Below, piece after piece: positions 14,226-24,094 of a stretch of 64,000 nt of DNA. A program made the position numbers and the translations under genes. Source of the stretch: Pseudomonadales bacterium (GTDB lineage Bacteria; Pseudomonadota; Gammaproteobacteria; Pseudomonadales; Azotimanducaceae); contig JANQKS010000030.1 in the NCBI GenBank assembly GCA_028281005.1, forward strand, positions 1 through 64,000, written 5' to 3'. Every line of letters starts with the position of its first letter. The stretch's first letter is position 1. The notes under the pieces were generated by a model. It made no database searches. It was not told where the DNA came from and saw only the letters and a program-made list of their open reading frames with translations.

Positions 14226-15187
14226 AGGATGTCCTCACTCAAGAAGAAGTAGACGCGCTGCTGCGCGATGTCTCCAACGGCAACATCGAAACCGGCGGCG
14301 GGGTTAAGTTTAATCCTGAAGACGTCAGAGATTTTGATCTGTCCACGATGGAATCTGTGGGCCGTGATAGCAAACCCGACGTTGAATTTGTCAACGAAGT
14401 CTTCGCGCGTTACTTCCAACACAGCATCCGTAAGCTGCTCAACGATCAGCTTGATGTGACCGCCGGGGAATCGCGGCTCGAGAAGTTTGCCGATTATTTG
14501 GTGGCGCAGTCCCGCCCCACCAGCCTCAACGTCACCACCGTGCCGCAAATTGATGGTCAGGTGATGTTTGTGCTCGATTCGAACCTCATTCTCAACTACG
14601 TCAATTTGTATTTTGGCGGTGCGTTAGGCTCCCCCATCGAGCTCGATCGCGACTTCACCGCAACCGAAGCCGGGGTCGCTCGCAAGTTGTTGCAGCAAGC
14701 CTGCACCAATCTGGCAGCGGCCTGGGAAGGTATCGTCAGCATGGAGTTTGAGAACATTCAAACGGAGTCAAATCCTAAGTTTTCTACTGCTTACAGCCCC
14801 ACAGACATCCTAGTGGTGTCACGCTTCGACGTGCAGATGGAAGAAGAACCCTTGGGCACTTTGGAAGTGCTGATCCCCACCAGTTGTTTGGTGCCGCTGA
14901 AGAAAAAACTCGAAAACAGCAATAAAGGCGACCAGGTCAGCAAACAGGCACGTTGGGCGGCAATTCTCGAACAGCACGTGAAAGACACAAACGTCGAGCT
15001 AAGCTCGGTGCTCACCACCCTCAAGGTCAACCTGCGGGATCTGGTCAGATTACGGCCCGGGGATGTTTTACCCATCGAGCTACCGGAAAGCGTTGAGTTG
15101 GCCTCTGACAGCGTGCCGTTGTTCCGCGGCAAATTTGGTACTTCCAACGGCCACAACGCCATTCACATCACCGAACGTATCAGCTGA
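14222..15187 (+). CDS. fliM: Flagellar motor switch protein FliM
   Basis: A 321-residue C-ring protein. The N-terminal CheY-P binding peptide is present ('LTQEEVDALL', residues 5-14). The middle CheC-like domain (about 45-230) and the C-terminal SpoA domain (about 250-320; 'LRDLVRLRPGDVLPIELPE') follow. It couples CheY binding to rotation switching together with FliG and FliN. The intact CheY peptide shows that the cell must have a chemotaxis response regulator, although none is encoded here. Confidence 0.95.
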   Translation: MKDVLTQEEVDALLRDVSNGNIETGGGVKFNPEDVRDFDLSTMESVGRDSKPDVEFVNEVFARYFQHSIRKLLNDQLDVTAGESRLEKFADYLVAQSRPTSLNVTTVPQIDGQVMFVLDSNLILNYVNLYFGGALGSPIELDRDFTATEAGVARKLLQQACTNLAAAWEGIVSMEFENIQTESNPKFSTAYSPTDILVVSRFDVQMEEEPLGTLEVLIPTSCLVPLKKKLENSNKGDQVSKQARWAAILEQHVKDTNVELSSVLTTLKVNLRDLVRLRPGDVLPIELPESVELASDSVPLFRGKFGTSNGHNAIHITERIS

Positions 15188-15212
15188 TGCGGGTCATAGG
15201 AGCCATTGATAC

Positions 15213-15584
15213 ATGAGCGCAACAGACGCAGAACCTAACCAACCCGATGCAGAGAGTAACGAAGTAGAAAAAGCCGATTTTGACGCGCTAGATCAAAACG
15301 CAGAGGCCGGCGCTGCACCATCCGACGTCAATCTTGAGGTGGTGCTGAACGTCAACGTTAACCTTGCGCTTGAAGTTGGCCGCACCAGCATCAGTGTACG
15401 GGAACTGTTGCAACTGAACCAAGGTTCCGTCGTGGAACTGGATCGCCTCGCCGGTGAACCTCTGGACGTGCTGATTAACGGCACCTTGGTGGCGCGCGGT
15501 GAGGTGGTTGTAGTGAACGACAAGTACGGCATCCGTCTAACGGATGTCATCAGCCCTTCTGAGCGCATCAAGCAATTCCAGTGA
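15213..15584 (+). CDS. fliN: Flagellar motor switch protein FliN
   Basis: A 123-residue protein with an acidic disordered N-terminus (about 40 residues) and one SpoA domain ('LEVVLNVNVNLALEVGRTSI', 'LLQLNQGSVVELDRLAGEP', 'VVNDKYGIRLTDVI'). FliN forms the base of the C-ring and a docking site for FliH. It lies 25 bp after fliM and overlaps fliO by four bases. Confidence 0.95.
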   Translation: MSATDAEPNQPDAESNEVEKADFDALDQNAEAGAAPSDVNLEVVLNVNVNLALEVGRTSISVRELLQLNQGSVVELDRLAGEPLDVLINGTLVARGEVVVVNDKYGIRLTDVISPSERIKQFQ

Positions 15585-15943
15585 ACGCGCAAACGCCTTT
15601 GGAACCGTTGTCCACCAGCTCGTTCGACATGCTGATCGCGCTGACGGCCGTGCTGCTGGTGATCTTTGCGGTAGCCTGGCTGTTGAAACGCGTGCAATTT
15701 GGCGGCGCCAGCAATCGACAACACCTGCGCGTGCTTAGCGTGTTGCCGATGAGCGGCAAAGAACGCGTGGTTCTGATCGAGGTCGGCGACGAACAGCTGC
15801 TCATGGGCGTCAGCTCAGCCGGCATACAACATTTACACACGCTGGAACACCCCATCCAGGTAGACACGCGCGAGGCTAACGCAGCGCCGGTACCCATGAG
15901 TTTTGCCGACAGTTTGCGCCGCGCCATGGGGCGAGAGACATGA
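15581..15943 (+). CDS. fliO: Flagellar export-gate assembly protein FliO
   Basis: A 120-residue protein starting at GTG 15581 within the fliN stop. One membrane span ('MLIALTAVLLVIFAVAWLL', about residues 12-31) is followed by a small cytoplasmic domain with the family motif 'LRVLSVLPMSGKERVVLIEV'. FliO helps fold and assemble FliP. Its end overlaps the fliP start. Confidence 0.9.
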   Translation: MNAQTPLEPLSTSSFDMLIALTAVLLVIFAVAWLLKRVQFGGASNRQHLRVLSVLPMSGKERVVLIEVGDEQLLMGVSSAGIQHLHTLEHPIQVDTREANAAPVPMSFADSLRRAMGRET

Positions 15944-16680
15944 CACGCATCATACTAACCACGGTGTTGCTGGCCACGGCGGCTTCCGCACACGGCGAAG
16001 CCGCCGCAGTGCCGTTTATCGCCCTCAACGGCGATGGCAGTGAAGCCGAAGGTTATACGTTAACCATCCAGATCCTGGCACTCATGACCGTGCTAACGCT
16101 GCTGCCGGCGTTAGTTCTGATGATGACTTCATTCACCCGCATCATCATTGTGCTGAGCATCCTGCGCCAAGCGCTCGGCACCGCGCAAACGCCTCCAAAC
16201 CAGGTGCTCATCGGACTTTCGCTGTTTCTCACCATTTTTATTATGGCGCCGGTGATGAGTAACAGCTACGAAGCCGGCATAGGCCCTTATATGGAGGGGG
16301 CTATGGCGCCGGAGGAAGCGCTGACCCAAGCCATGGAGCCGGTTCGCCAGTTTATGTTAGGCCAGACGCGTGAAGCGGAGCTGGAACTGTTTGTTTCCTT
16401 GTCAAACCGCGAGGATATCTCCTCCCCACAAGAGGTCCCCACGTCAATCTTGATACCCGCTTTCATCACCAGCGAGTTAAAAACCGCGTTTCAAATCGGC
16501 TTCCTGCTGTTTATCCCATTTGTCGTGATCGACCTAGTGGTCGCCAGCACGTTGATGTCCATGGGCATGATGATGCTGTCCCCGATGCTGGTGTCGTTGC
16601 CGTTCAAGATTATGTTGTTTGTGTTGGTTGACGGCTGGTCGCTGTTGATGAGCACCCTGGCATCCAGCTTCTTCTTTTGA
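15940..16680 (+). CDS. fliP: Flagellar export-gate protein FliP
   Basis: A 246-residue polytopic protein with a cleavable signal peptide (to about residue 19, 'AAASAHGEA') and four spans. Signatures are 'LTLLPALVLMMTSFTRIIIVLSILRQA' (given by position, about 50-76), 'TPPNQVLIGLSLFLTIF' and the C-terminal 'MMLSPMLVSLPFKIMLFVL'. Five FliP with FliQ and FliR make the export channel entry. Confidence 0.95.
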   Translation: MTRIILTTVLLATAASAHGEAAAVPFIALNGDGSEAEGYTLTIQILALMTVLTLLPALVLMMTSFTRIIIVLSILRQALGTAQTPPNQVLIGLSLFLTIFIMAPVMSNSYEAGIGPYMEGAMAPEEALTQAMEPVRQFMLGQTREAELELFVSLSNREDISSPQEVPTSILIPAFITSELKTAFQIGFLLFIPFVVIDLVVASTLMSMGMMMLSPMLVSLPFKIMLFVLVDGWSLLMSTLASSFFF

Positions 16681-16705
16681 CGCGGCCGTTTAGGAGTATC
16701 CCACT

Positions 16706-16975
16706 ATGAGTCCCGAAGCTGTCGTAACCATCGGCCAGCAAGCCTTACAAATCATGGTGTTGCTGGCCGCCCCGCTGTTGCTGTCTGCTTTGGCCGTCGG
16801 CTTGCTGATCGGGATGTTGCAAGCCGCCACACAGATCAACGAGATGACCTTAAGCTTCATACCCAAGCTCATCATCTTGGTGGTGGCGCTATGGCTAGCC
16901 GGTCCATGGATGCTGAATCTGATCATGAGCTATACCAGCGGCTTGGTACTCAATATCCCCAATATGATCGGCTGA
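16706..16975 (+). CDS. fliQ: Flagellar export-gate protein FliQ
   Basis: An 89-residue protein with two helices forming a hairpin ('ALQIMVLLAAPLLLSALAVG' and 'FIPKLIILVVALWLAGPWML') and the family block 'LLIGMLQAATQINEMTLSF'. A clear ribosome site (TAGGAGT) precedes the ATG. It is standard in size and position between fliP and fliR. Confidence 0.95.
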   Translation: MSPEAVVTIGQQALQIMVLLAAPLLLSALAVGLLIGMLQAATQINEMTLSFIPKLIILVVALWLAGPWMLNLIMSYTSGLVLNIPNMIG

Positions 16976-16985
16976 CACGTGCGTA

Positions 16986-17765
16986 ATGCTTGCCGAACTC
17001 ATCGACCTAGAGCAACTCGTTACCGACTTTGCCCTGCCGTTTTTCCGCATTGCCGCCATGCTCATGGTGGCGCCGATGTTCGGCGCGCGCTTGGTACCTG
17101 CGCGGGTGCGGATTATTTTGGCGCTGGTTTTAGCCGCCAGCCTCACTTCGCTGATACCTTCTCCGGGCGCCATCGATCCCTTGAGCGGGCCGGGTCTGAT
17201 GGCCATCGCCCAGGAGATAGCCATAGGCGCCACCATGGGGTTTATGGTGCAAATGGTGTTCGACGCAGTGATTATCGGCAGCCAAACCATCGCCATGAGC
17301 ATGGGTCTGGGTTTTGCGATGCTGATCGACCCACAGCGCGGTGTAAACGTACCCATCTTGAGTCAGTTCTTCGTCATCCTCACCACCATGATGTTCCTTG
17401 CCCTCAACGGCCATCTCATCTTGATCGAGGTGTTGATGCAGAGCTTCGTCACGTTGCCGCCGGGCACAGCGAGCTTTGGCACCGAAGGCATATGGACGGT
17501 GGTGAGCTGGGGGACACAGATGTTTGCCGGGGCCGTGCTGATTGCGCTGCCGGCGGTGGTGGCGCTGCTCGTGGTGAATCTAGCCTACGGTGTCATCAGC
17601 CGCGCGGCACCTACACTCAACCTGTTTGCGGTGGGTCTACCGACCACCATCCTGCTGGGCTTTGTCATTCTGCAGTACAGCTTGCAGACCACCTTAGTGG
17701 GCCTCACCGACATGCTCGACAGTGTGTTCATTGTCCTCAAAGCCATGACCGGGGTCGCGCCATGA
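16986..17765 (+). CDS. fliR: Flagellar export-gate protein FliR
   Basis: A 259-residue protein with about six spans. It opens with 'FALPFFRIAAMLMVAPMFG' and contains 'GATMGFMVQMVFDAVIIGSQ' (about residues 78-97), typical of FliR. One copy closes the spiral of the FliP5Q4R1 gate. It is followed after 36 bp by flhB. Confidence 0.95.
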   Translation: MLAELIDLEQLVTDFALPFFRIAAMLMVAPMFGARLVPARVRIILALVLAASLTSLIPSPGAIDPLSGPGLMAIAQEIAIGATMGFMVQMVFDAVIIGSQTIAMSMGLGFAMLIDPQRGVNVPILSQFFVILTTMMFLALNGHLILIEVLMQSFVTLPPGTASFGTEGIWTVVSWGTQMFAGAVLIALPAVVALLVVNLAYGVISRAAPTLNLFAVGLPTTILLGFVILQYSLQTTLVGLTDMLDSVFIVLKAMTGVAP

Positions 17766-17801
17766 TCCTGCAGGCACCAACACCGGGCGAGTTGCGGCGC
17801 C

Positions 17802-18929
17802 ATGGCTGAACAACAGGATAAATTCCAGGAACCTACAGAACAGCCAACACCCAAGCGCCTAAAAGAGGCGCGAGACAAAGGCCAGGTTCCCCGCTCCCGC
17901 GAACTCAACACCATGGCGATCACCTTGTGCGCAGCCCTGGCGGTGTATCTGTTCGGCGAATCAATGATGTTCGATGTGTCGAGGCTGATGATCGATGGCT
18001 TGTCGCTGTCGCGGGCAGACGTAGTCGACACCAGCCGTTTACTGTTTCCGCTCGAAACCGCTACCAGCACCGCGTTGCAAATGCTCACTCCGTGGTTGCT
18101 TTTGTTAAGCGTGGTGGCGTTGCTGGCGCCCATGGCCCTGGGTGGCTGGTCCTTCAGTATGCAAGCCATGAAGTTTAAAGGCGAGCGCATCAACCCCATC
18201 GCCGGGATGAAACGTTTGTTTTCCATGCGTGGACTGGTGGAGATGCTCAAAGCCATAGCAAAGTTTGCCTTTGTCGGCGGCATCGCCATTTTTGTATTGC
18301 AGTGGGAAGCCAACGAATTTTTTGCGTTGGGGCGCAAACCCATCCTCGAAGCGTTGGCCCATTCCGGCTGGCTCATGTCGATTTCGTTTTTATTATTTAG
18401 CCTTGGCTTGATTGTCATCGCCGCGGTGGATGTGCCGTTTCAAATCTGGGATCACATGAAGAAGCTGCGTATGACCCGGCACGAAATCAAAGAGGAAGGC
18501 AAAGAAACCGAGGGCCGGCCGGAAGTGCGCGGGCGCATGCGCAGCTTGCAGCAAGAAGTGGCCAACCGGCGCATGATGGAAGATATTCCTATCGCGTCAG
18601 TAGTGGTCACCAACCCCACCCACTTTGCTGTGGCCTTGCGTTACGAAGCAGACGAAATGGATGCCCCCAAGGTGGTGGCCAAGGGGGCTGACCACCTGGC
18701 AGCCCGCATCAGGGAAGTAGCCCAAGAGCACGGTGTGCCGATATTCGAAGCCCCGCCCCTGGCGCGCGCGCTATACGACACCTCCAAGATAGGGGACCAG
18801 ATCGACGAACAGCTGTATGTCGGTGTGGCGCAAGTGCTGACCTACATCTACCAGTTGAATCAGTACATGGAACACGGCGGGGTTGAACCCGAGATGCCCG
18901 AAGTAGAAGCACCCGCTGAGTATGAGTAA
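17802..18929 (+). CDS. flhB: Flagellar export switch protein FlhB
   Basis: A 375-residue protein. Its N-terminal cytoplasmic lead 'TEQPTPKRLKEARDKGQV' is followed by four spans and the autocleaving cytoplasmic domain with NPTH at residues 271-274. Self-cleavage between Asn and Pro switches export from hook to filament substrates in response to FliK. The C-terminal tail is acidic and Pro/Glu-rich. It is tightly coupled to flhA. Confidence 0.95.
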   Translation: MAEQQDKFQEPTEQPTPKRLKEARDKGQVPRSRELNTMAITLCAALAVYLFGESMMFDVSRLMIDGLSLSRADVVDTSRLLFPLETATSTALQMLTPWLLLLSVVALLAPMALGGWSFSMQAMKFKGERINPIAGMKRLFSMRGLVEMLKAIAKFAFVGGIAIFVLQWEANEFFALGRKPILEALAHSGWLMSISFLLFSLGLIVIAAVDVPFQIWDHMKKLRMTRHEIKEEGKETEGRPEVRGRMRSLQQEVANRRMMEDIPIASVVVTNPTHFAVALRYEADEMDAPKVVAKGADHLAARIREVAQEHGVPIFEAPPLARALYDTSKIGDQIDEQLYVGVAQVLTYIYQLNQYMEHGGVEPEMPEVEAPAEYE

Positions 18930-18932
18930 GCC

Positions 18933-21059
18933 GTGATCGGTTATTTACAACAAAACGTGCTGCCGTACCTCAACCATGGCTTGGGGGCGCCGATCTTTGT
19001 GCTGTTGATTCTCGGCATGCTGGTCATCCCGTTGCCGCCGTTTCTGTTGGATCTGCTGTTTACTTTCAACATCACCCTGTCGCTGATCATCATCCTCGCA
19101 GTGATCTACGTTCAACGCCCGCTTGATTTGGGCGTCTTCCCCACCGTGCTGCTGTTGGTGACGTTGCTACGTTTGTCACTCAACGTGGCGTCCACGCGCG
19201 TGGTGTTATTAAACGGCCACGAAGGCACCGATGCCGCCGGTAAAGTCATCGAAGCTTTCGGCGAATTTGTCATCGGCGGTAACTACGCCATCGGTCTGGT
19301 GGTGTTTTCGATCCTGGTCATCATCAACTTTGTGGTGGTCACCAAAGGTGCCGGGCGCGTGTCCGAAGTCACCGCGCGCTTCACCTTGGACGCCATGCCC
19401 GGGCGCCAAATGGGCATCGATGCAGACCTCAATGCCGGCATCATCGATCAAGACGAAGCGGCCAGGCGCCGCAACGAGATTCGCGAAGAAGCCGACTTTT
19501 TCGGTTCCATGGACGGCGCCAGCAAGTTTGTGCGTGGCGACGCCGTGGCGGGTGTGCTGATTCTGTTCATCAATATCATCGGCGGTCTGTTTATCGGCAC
19601 ACTGCAACACGACATGGCCTTCGGCGACGCCATGCGCAACTACACGCTGTTGACCATCGGTGACGGCTTGGTGGCGCAAATTCCTTCGCTGCTGTTGTCC
19701 ACCGGCACCGCCATCATCGTCACCCGCATGTCACGGCCCCAGGACATGGGTGAGCAGGTCATCACCCAGGTGTTCAAGCAACCCAAGGTGCTGGCCATCA
19801 GCGGCAGCGTGTTGATTCTCCTCGGGCTCATTCCGGGGATGCCGAGCCTGGTGTTCCTGTTTTTGGGCGGTTTAGCCCTGGCCGGTGCTTACCAAGTAAC
19901 TCAAACCCAACAAGCCCCTGCCGAGGATGCGCCGGAAGAACCGGTACAAACCGAAGTCCGCCCGGAAGAACTCACCTGGGATGAAGTTGGACCCATGGAC
20001 GCCCTGGGTCTAGAAGTAGGCTACCGATTGATCCCCTTAGTCGACCGGGAACAAGGTGGTGAGTTGATGGCACGCATCCGCGGGGTGCGTAAAAATCTCA
20101 CCAACGAGTTGGGTTTTCTGATCCAACCCATCCACATACGCGACAACTTAGACATTGCCCCTGGGGCTTATCGCATTTCCCTGCACGGCGTGCCGGTGGC
20201 GGAAGGTGAAGTGCACCCCGGACGGCACCTGGCCATCAACCCCGGACAAGCCGCCGGTAAACCCAGCGGCATCGAAACCAAAGATCCGGCTTTTGGCCTG
20301 GACGCGGTTTGGATAGATGCCTCCTCCGCCGACCACGCCCGCACCTTGGGTTATACCGTAGTGGACGCCAGTACGGTCATCGCCACCCACTTGAGTCAAA
20401 TCATCAAGACCCACGCACACCGCCTGCTCGGCCACGAAGAAGCACAACAATTGGTTGATCGGCTCACCGCGGATGGACCTAAGGCGTTGCAGGATCTGGT
20501 GCCCAAGGTAGTGCCATTGGCAACGGTGGTCAGGGTGTTACAAGACTTGCTGATGGAGCAGATACCGATACGCAACATGCGAACGATCGTCGAAACTTTG
20601 GCGGAACTGGCGCCAAATAACCCAGATCCCCACACATTATTGACGGCTGTGCGTATCGCGCTGGCGCCCTCAATTATTCATAAAATCAATGGCTTAGAGC
20701 AGGAAATACCCGCATTTACGTTGGATCCAAAGTTGGAACAAATCCTGCAGTCCAGTATTCAACAGGGCAACCCACAGCCGCATGGCATGGCACAAGACAA
20801 CTCCGCAGCACCCCTGCACAACCAATCTGAGGGGATTGGTATCGAACCGAACCTTGCCGACCAGATTCATCAGGCACTGCTGCAACAAACCCAGCGCCAA
20901 GAAGTTGCAGGTGAGCCGGCGGTGCTGTTGGTACCGCCGGCCATCCGCTCCTGGATGGCCCGCTTTGTGCGCCAAGGTATTCCGGGGTTAAGCGTGTTGG
21001 CCTACAACGAAATACCGGACGATCGCAAAGTACGCCTGGTGGCTGCGGTGGGGAGCTAG
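18933..21059 (+). CDS. flhA: Flagellar export gate/proton channel component FlhA
   Basis: A 708-residue protein starting at GTG 18933. The N-terminal half has about eight spans and the FHIPEP signature region ('GRVSEVTARFTLDAMPGRQM', about residues 140-160). The C-terminal cytoplasmic half forms the nonameric ring that docks export chaperones and substrates. The closing segment 'RKVRLVAAVG' is usual. Length is standard. Confidence 0.95.
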   Translation: MIGYLQQNVLPYLNHGLGAPIFVLLILGMLVIPLPPFLLDLLFTFNITLSLIIILAVIYVQRPLDLGVFPTVLLLVTLLRLSLNVASTRVVLLNGHEGTDAAGKVIEAFGEFVIGGNYAIGLVVFSILVIINFVVVTKGAGRVSEVTARFTLDAMPGRQMGIDADLNAGIIDQDEAARRRNEIREEADFFGSMDGASKFVRGDAVAGVLILFINIIGGLFIGTLQHDMAFGDAMRNYTLLTIGDGLVAQIPSLLLSTGTAIIVTRMSRPQDMGEQVITQVFKQPKVLAISGSVLILLGLIPGMPSLVFLFLGGLALAGAYQVTQTQQAPAEDAPEEPVQTEVRPEELTWDEVGPMDALGLEVGYRLIPLVDREQGGELMARIRGVRKNLTNELGFLIQPIHIRDNLDIAPGAYRISLHGVPVAEGEVHPGRHLAINPGQAAGKPSGIETKDPAFGLDAVWIDASSADHARTLGYTVVDASTVIATHLSQIIKTHAHRLLGHEEAQQLVDRLTADGPKALQDLVPKVVPLATVVRVLQDLLMEQIPIRNMRTIVETLAELAPNNPDPHTLLTAVRIALAPSIIHKINGLEQEIPAFTLDPKLEQILQSSIQQGNPQPHGMAQDNSAAPLHNQSEGIGIEPNLADQIHQALLQQTQRQEVAGEPAVLLVPPAIRSWMARFVRQGIPGLSVLAYNEIPDDRKVRLVAAVGS

Positions 21060-21068
21060 TAACGCAGC

Positions 21069-22484
21069 ATGAAGATAAAGCGATTCTACGCCAACACCAT
21101 GCGCGCGGCGTTGCAGCAAGTCCGCGAAGAACAGGGCCCCGATGCGGTGATCTTGTCGAATCGGCCGGTAGTAGGCGGCATCGAGGTGATCGCCGCGGTG
21201 GATTACGACGAGTCCCTGTTCCATCAGGGTTTTGGCCGTCCCGCGGCCCAAACACGCTCGCCAGAACCCTCCTTTGTGGATCAAGCCAGCCCAGCCGCGG
21301 ATGAGGAAAGTGTACAGATCAGCGCCCGCGCTCGATCCGCAGCACAGGAAGAGCCATATACCGACAAAGTGGCTGAACTCCCCTCAAGCGCTACGGTCGC
21401 CGACACCACCCCTGCGGCTCTATATAGCGAGGCAGCAGCGGAGTTTGAATTAGACGCACCCATCGCCATCGTCAAAGAACCGGTGGCGGGCCACGTCGAC
21501 AGCGTTGACGGCGCCGGTCTCAGCGCGCTGAACGAAGAATTGAAGTCCTTGCGCACAATGATGCAGGAGGAGTTCTCCGCAATCTCCTTTAACGATCTCC
21601 AGCGTAAGCGCCCCGCATTAGCGCCGGTTATACGTCGCCTCAATCAGTTGGGTTTGGAACACGCGCTCATAGAATCGTTGGTCAACATCATTCCCGCCAA
21701 AGCGGATGAAAAGTACGCTTGGCGTACGGTGTTGGCCCTGCTTTCCAAGCGTTTACCGATGGCACCCGATGACTTGTTAGAAACCGGCGGTACGTTTGCC
21801 TTTGTCGGTCCTACTGGAGTCGGCAAAACCACCACGCTGGCTAAGGTTGCCGCTAAATACCGTTTGCGCCACGGCGCCGACAGCGTGGCATTAATTAGCA
21901 CCGACAAAACCAGTATCGGCGCTCAGCAGCAGTTGTTTCGTATTGGCAAAATCCTCGGTGTGACGGTGCGCTTCGTCACCGATGCAAACACGTTAGATCG
22001 CACCCTTGAACGCCTTGGCAACAAATCTTTAGTCCTGATCGATACCCCAGGTTACGGTCACCGCGATGGACGGCTGCTCGAAGCGCTGGCCATGCTGACC
22101 AGTACCGCGGTGCCGATTCAGCCGCTGTTAACCCTGGCGGCAAATAGCCAAACGGAATCCATCAAAGAAGCCATCCAAGCGTTTGGTTGTATCGAACTGG
22201 CGGGCACCGTCATCACAAAAATTGACGAAGCGTCGAGTTTAGGTGGCACGTTATCCGCCGTTCTAGAAGCCACGTTACCCGTCTACTTCGTTAGCGATGG
22301 TCAACAAATACCTGCTGATCTGCACGTTGGCGCCAAATTCCGCGCCGAACTGGTGAGCCGGGCTGTACAACTCATCAAACAGCCAATCCCGGAACAAACC
22401 CAGCGGAACACAGCGGATACAGATTTCACAGAGGAGGAACCTAGGTTGTCGAATCAACTGCGTCAGGCGGTGAGCAATGGGTAA
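21069..22484 (+). CDS. flhF: SRP-like GTPase FlhF (flagellar pole placement)
   Basis: A 471-residue protein. An N-terminal 'MKIKRFYANTMRAALQQVRE' B-domain start is followed by a variable acidic linker (about 60-170), then the N and G domains. The P-loop GPTGVGKT is at residues 247-254 and 'LIDTPGYGHRD' marks the G3 region. FlhF marks the pole where the flagellum is built, which supports polar flagellation here. It overlaps fleN by eight bases. Confidence 0.95.
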   Translation: MKIKRFYANTMRAALQQVREEQGPDAVILSNRPVVGGIEVIAAVDYDESLFHQGFGRPAAQTRSPEPSFVDQASPAADEESVQISARARSAAQEEPYTDKVAELPSSATVADTTPAALYSEAAAEFELDAPIAIVKEPVAGHVDSVDGAGLSALNEELKSLRTMMQEEFSAISFNDLQRKRPALAPVIRRLNQLGLEHALIESLVNIIPAKADEKYAWRTVLALLSKRLPMAPDDLLETGGTFAFVGPTGVGKTTTLAKVAAKYRLRHGADSVALISTDKTSIGAQQQLFRIGKILGVTVRFVTDANTLDRTLERLGNKSLVLIDTPGYGHRDGRLLEALAMLTSTAVPIQPLLTLAANSQTESIKEAIQAFGCIELAGTVITKIDEASSLGGTLSAVLEATLPVYFVSDGQQIPADLHVGAKFRAELVSRAVQLIKQPIPEQTQRNTADTDFTEEEPRLSNQLRQAVSNG

Positions 22485-23361
22485 AGTCTTACCCCTCAAA
22501 TCCCAAGCCAACGGTGTGCCTGAAAGGCAACCACCCTCGCCGGTGAAGGTCATCGCCACCACAGCGGGCAAAGGTGGGGTCGGCAAAACTGCCATATCCG
22601 TCAACCTAGCGTTGGCCATGGCCAAACAAGGCCAGCGCACCATGTTGCTGGACGCCGATCTTGGCCTTGCCAACATAGATACACAGCTCGGTTTGCAAGC
22701 CAAATACAATTTATCCCATGTGCTCAACGGCGAATGTACCCTACAAGACATCATTTTGCCGGTGTGTCCGCGCCTTGATCTGGTTCCCGCGGCTTCTGGC
22801 GTGTTACACATGGCACAACTCAACCGCACCGAACAAGCCGGTCTCATCCAAGCCTTCAGCGAACTCACCAACGACCTGGATGTACTGCTGATCGACAATG
22901 CGCCTGGCTTGTCTTCCAGCATGATGCAGTTTGTGAAGGCTGCTCACGAAGTGATTGTGGTGGTCTGTGACGAACCCGCCTCCATTACGGATGCATATGC
23001 GGTCATAAAGGTGCTGAGCAAAGAATACGATGTGCGGCGCTTTCACGTGGTGGTGAACATGGTGCGCGAACCCACCCAGGCCAGTGAAGTATTCTCCAAG
23101 ATTGCTCGGGTTGCTGAGCGATTTCTCGACGTCACGCTAGTGCCGATGGGCGGTATTCCGCATGACGACTACATGTTGCGCGCCATCCAAGAACAGTCCG
23201 CTGTGGTGCAACGTTTCCCTGGAGCGCGCTCATCATCAGCTTTCAACAAACTGGCCCGTGCCGCCAGCAATTGGCCAATTCCAAATGCGCCGCGCGGCCA
23301 TATCGAATTTTTTATGGAGCGTACGCTCGCTAACCCCGCTTTGAGTGGATCCCCAACATGA
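22477..23361 (+). CDS. flhG: MinD/ParA-like ATPase FlhG (FleN), flagellar number control
   Basis: A 294-residue P-loop ATPase with the deviant Walker A 'KGGVGKT' (about residues 32-38), 'LLDADLGLANIDTQLGL' and 'DVLLIDNAPGL'. It restrains flagellar number, partly by binding the master regulator FleQ and blocking its ATPase. Here the FleQ-like protein is truncated, so that contact is worth checking. It overlaps fliA by four bases. Confidence 0.95.
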   Translation: MGKVLPLKSQANGVPERQPPSPVKVIATTAGKGGVGKTAISVNLALAMAKQGQRTMLLDADLGLANIDTQLGLQAKYNLSHVLNGECTLQDIILPVCPRLDLVPAASGVLHMAQLNRTEQAGLIQAFSELTNDLDVLLIDNAPGLSSSMMQFVKAAHEVIVVVCDEPASITDAYAVIKVLSKEYDVRRFHVVVNMVREPTQASEVFSKIARVAERFLDVTLVPMGGIPHDDYMLRAIQEQSAVVQRFPGARSSSAFNKLARAASNWPIPNAPRGHIEFFMERTLANPALSGSPT

Positions 23362-24074
23362 GTGCAGCCAACGAGTACCTCGACAACGCTGGTGAAAACC
23401 ACAACGAGCTGGTGCTCAAACATGCTGAGCTGGTGAAACGTATTGCTTACCACCTCGTGGGTAGAATGCCCGCCAGCGTCGAGGTCGACGATCTCATACA
23501 GGCCGGCACCATTGGTCTACTCATGGCAGCGCGCAACTATACGCCGGACAAAGGCGCTAACTTCGAAACTTATGCGGGTATTCGTATTCGCGGCGCTATG
23601 CTAGACGAAGTGCGTAGCTCTGATTGGACGCCGCGCTCCGTGTATCGCAAGGTGCGCGAAGCCACCGAAGCCATCAACAAAATAGAAAACGAGACGGGAG
23701 CCAAAGCCAAGGACAAAGACATTGCCGCAGCCATGGGCATCAGCATCGAGGAATACCAAAAAGTTCAGCGCGACGCAGCCGCCTGTCGCCTGTTCAGCCT
23801 AGACGAACCGGAAAGCGAAGACGGCGGTTCTACCCCTAAACCTGTTGCCAACGAACAGGAACCATCAGACATACTGGAACACGAAGATTTCCGCGAACAC
23901 CTGGTGCAAGCCATCGAACTCCTCCCTGAACGAGAACGCTTAGTGATGTCGCTGTACTACGATGAGGAGCTTAACCTGCGCGAAATTGGCGAAGTGCTTG
24001 GTGTGTCTGAATCCCGCGTTTGCCAGATTCACGGCCAAGCGTTATTGCGCCTGCGCGCGAAACTAGATGAGTGA
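23358..24074 (+). CDS. fliA: Flagellar sigma factor sigma-28 FliA
   Basis: A 238-residue sigma factor. Region 2 ('LVKRIAYHLVGRMPASVEVD', 'GLLMAARNYTPDKGANFETYA'), region 3 and region 4 ('LREIGEVLGVSESRVCQIHG') are all present. It transcribes flgM, fliC and probably pomAB from promoters visible in this window. In related genomes cheY, cheZ, cheA and cheB follow; here a 54-residue basic protein does. Confidence 0.95.
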   Translation: MSAANEYLDNAGENHNELVLKHAELVKRIAYHLVGRMPASVEVDDLIQAGTIGLLMAARNYTPDKGANFETYAGIRIRGAMLDEVRSSDWTPRSVYRKVREATEAINKIENETGAKAKDKDIAAAMGISIEEYQKVQRDAAACRLFSLDEPESEDGGSTPKPVANEQEPSDILEHEDFREHLVQAIELLPERERLVMSLYYDEELNLREIGEVLGVSESRVCQIHGQALLRLRAKLDE

Positions 24075-24094
24075 AGCAGCTCCAGGAGGCTTCC

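Noticed and set aside
17762-17809. 15-codon ORF between fliR and flhB
   Set aside because: Too short, lacks its own ribosome site and overlaps both neighbours.
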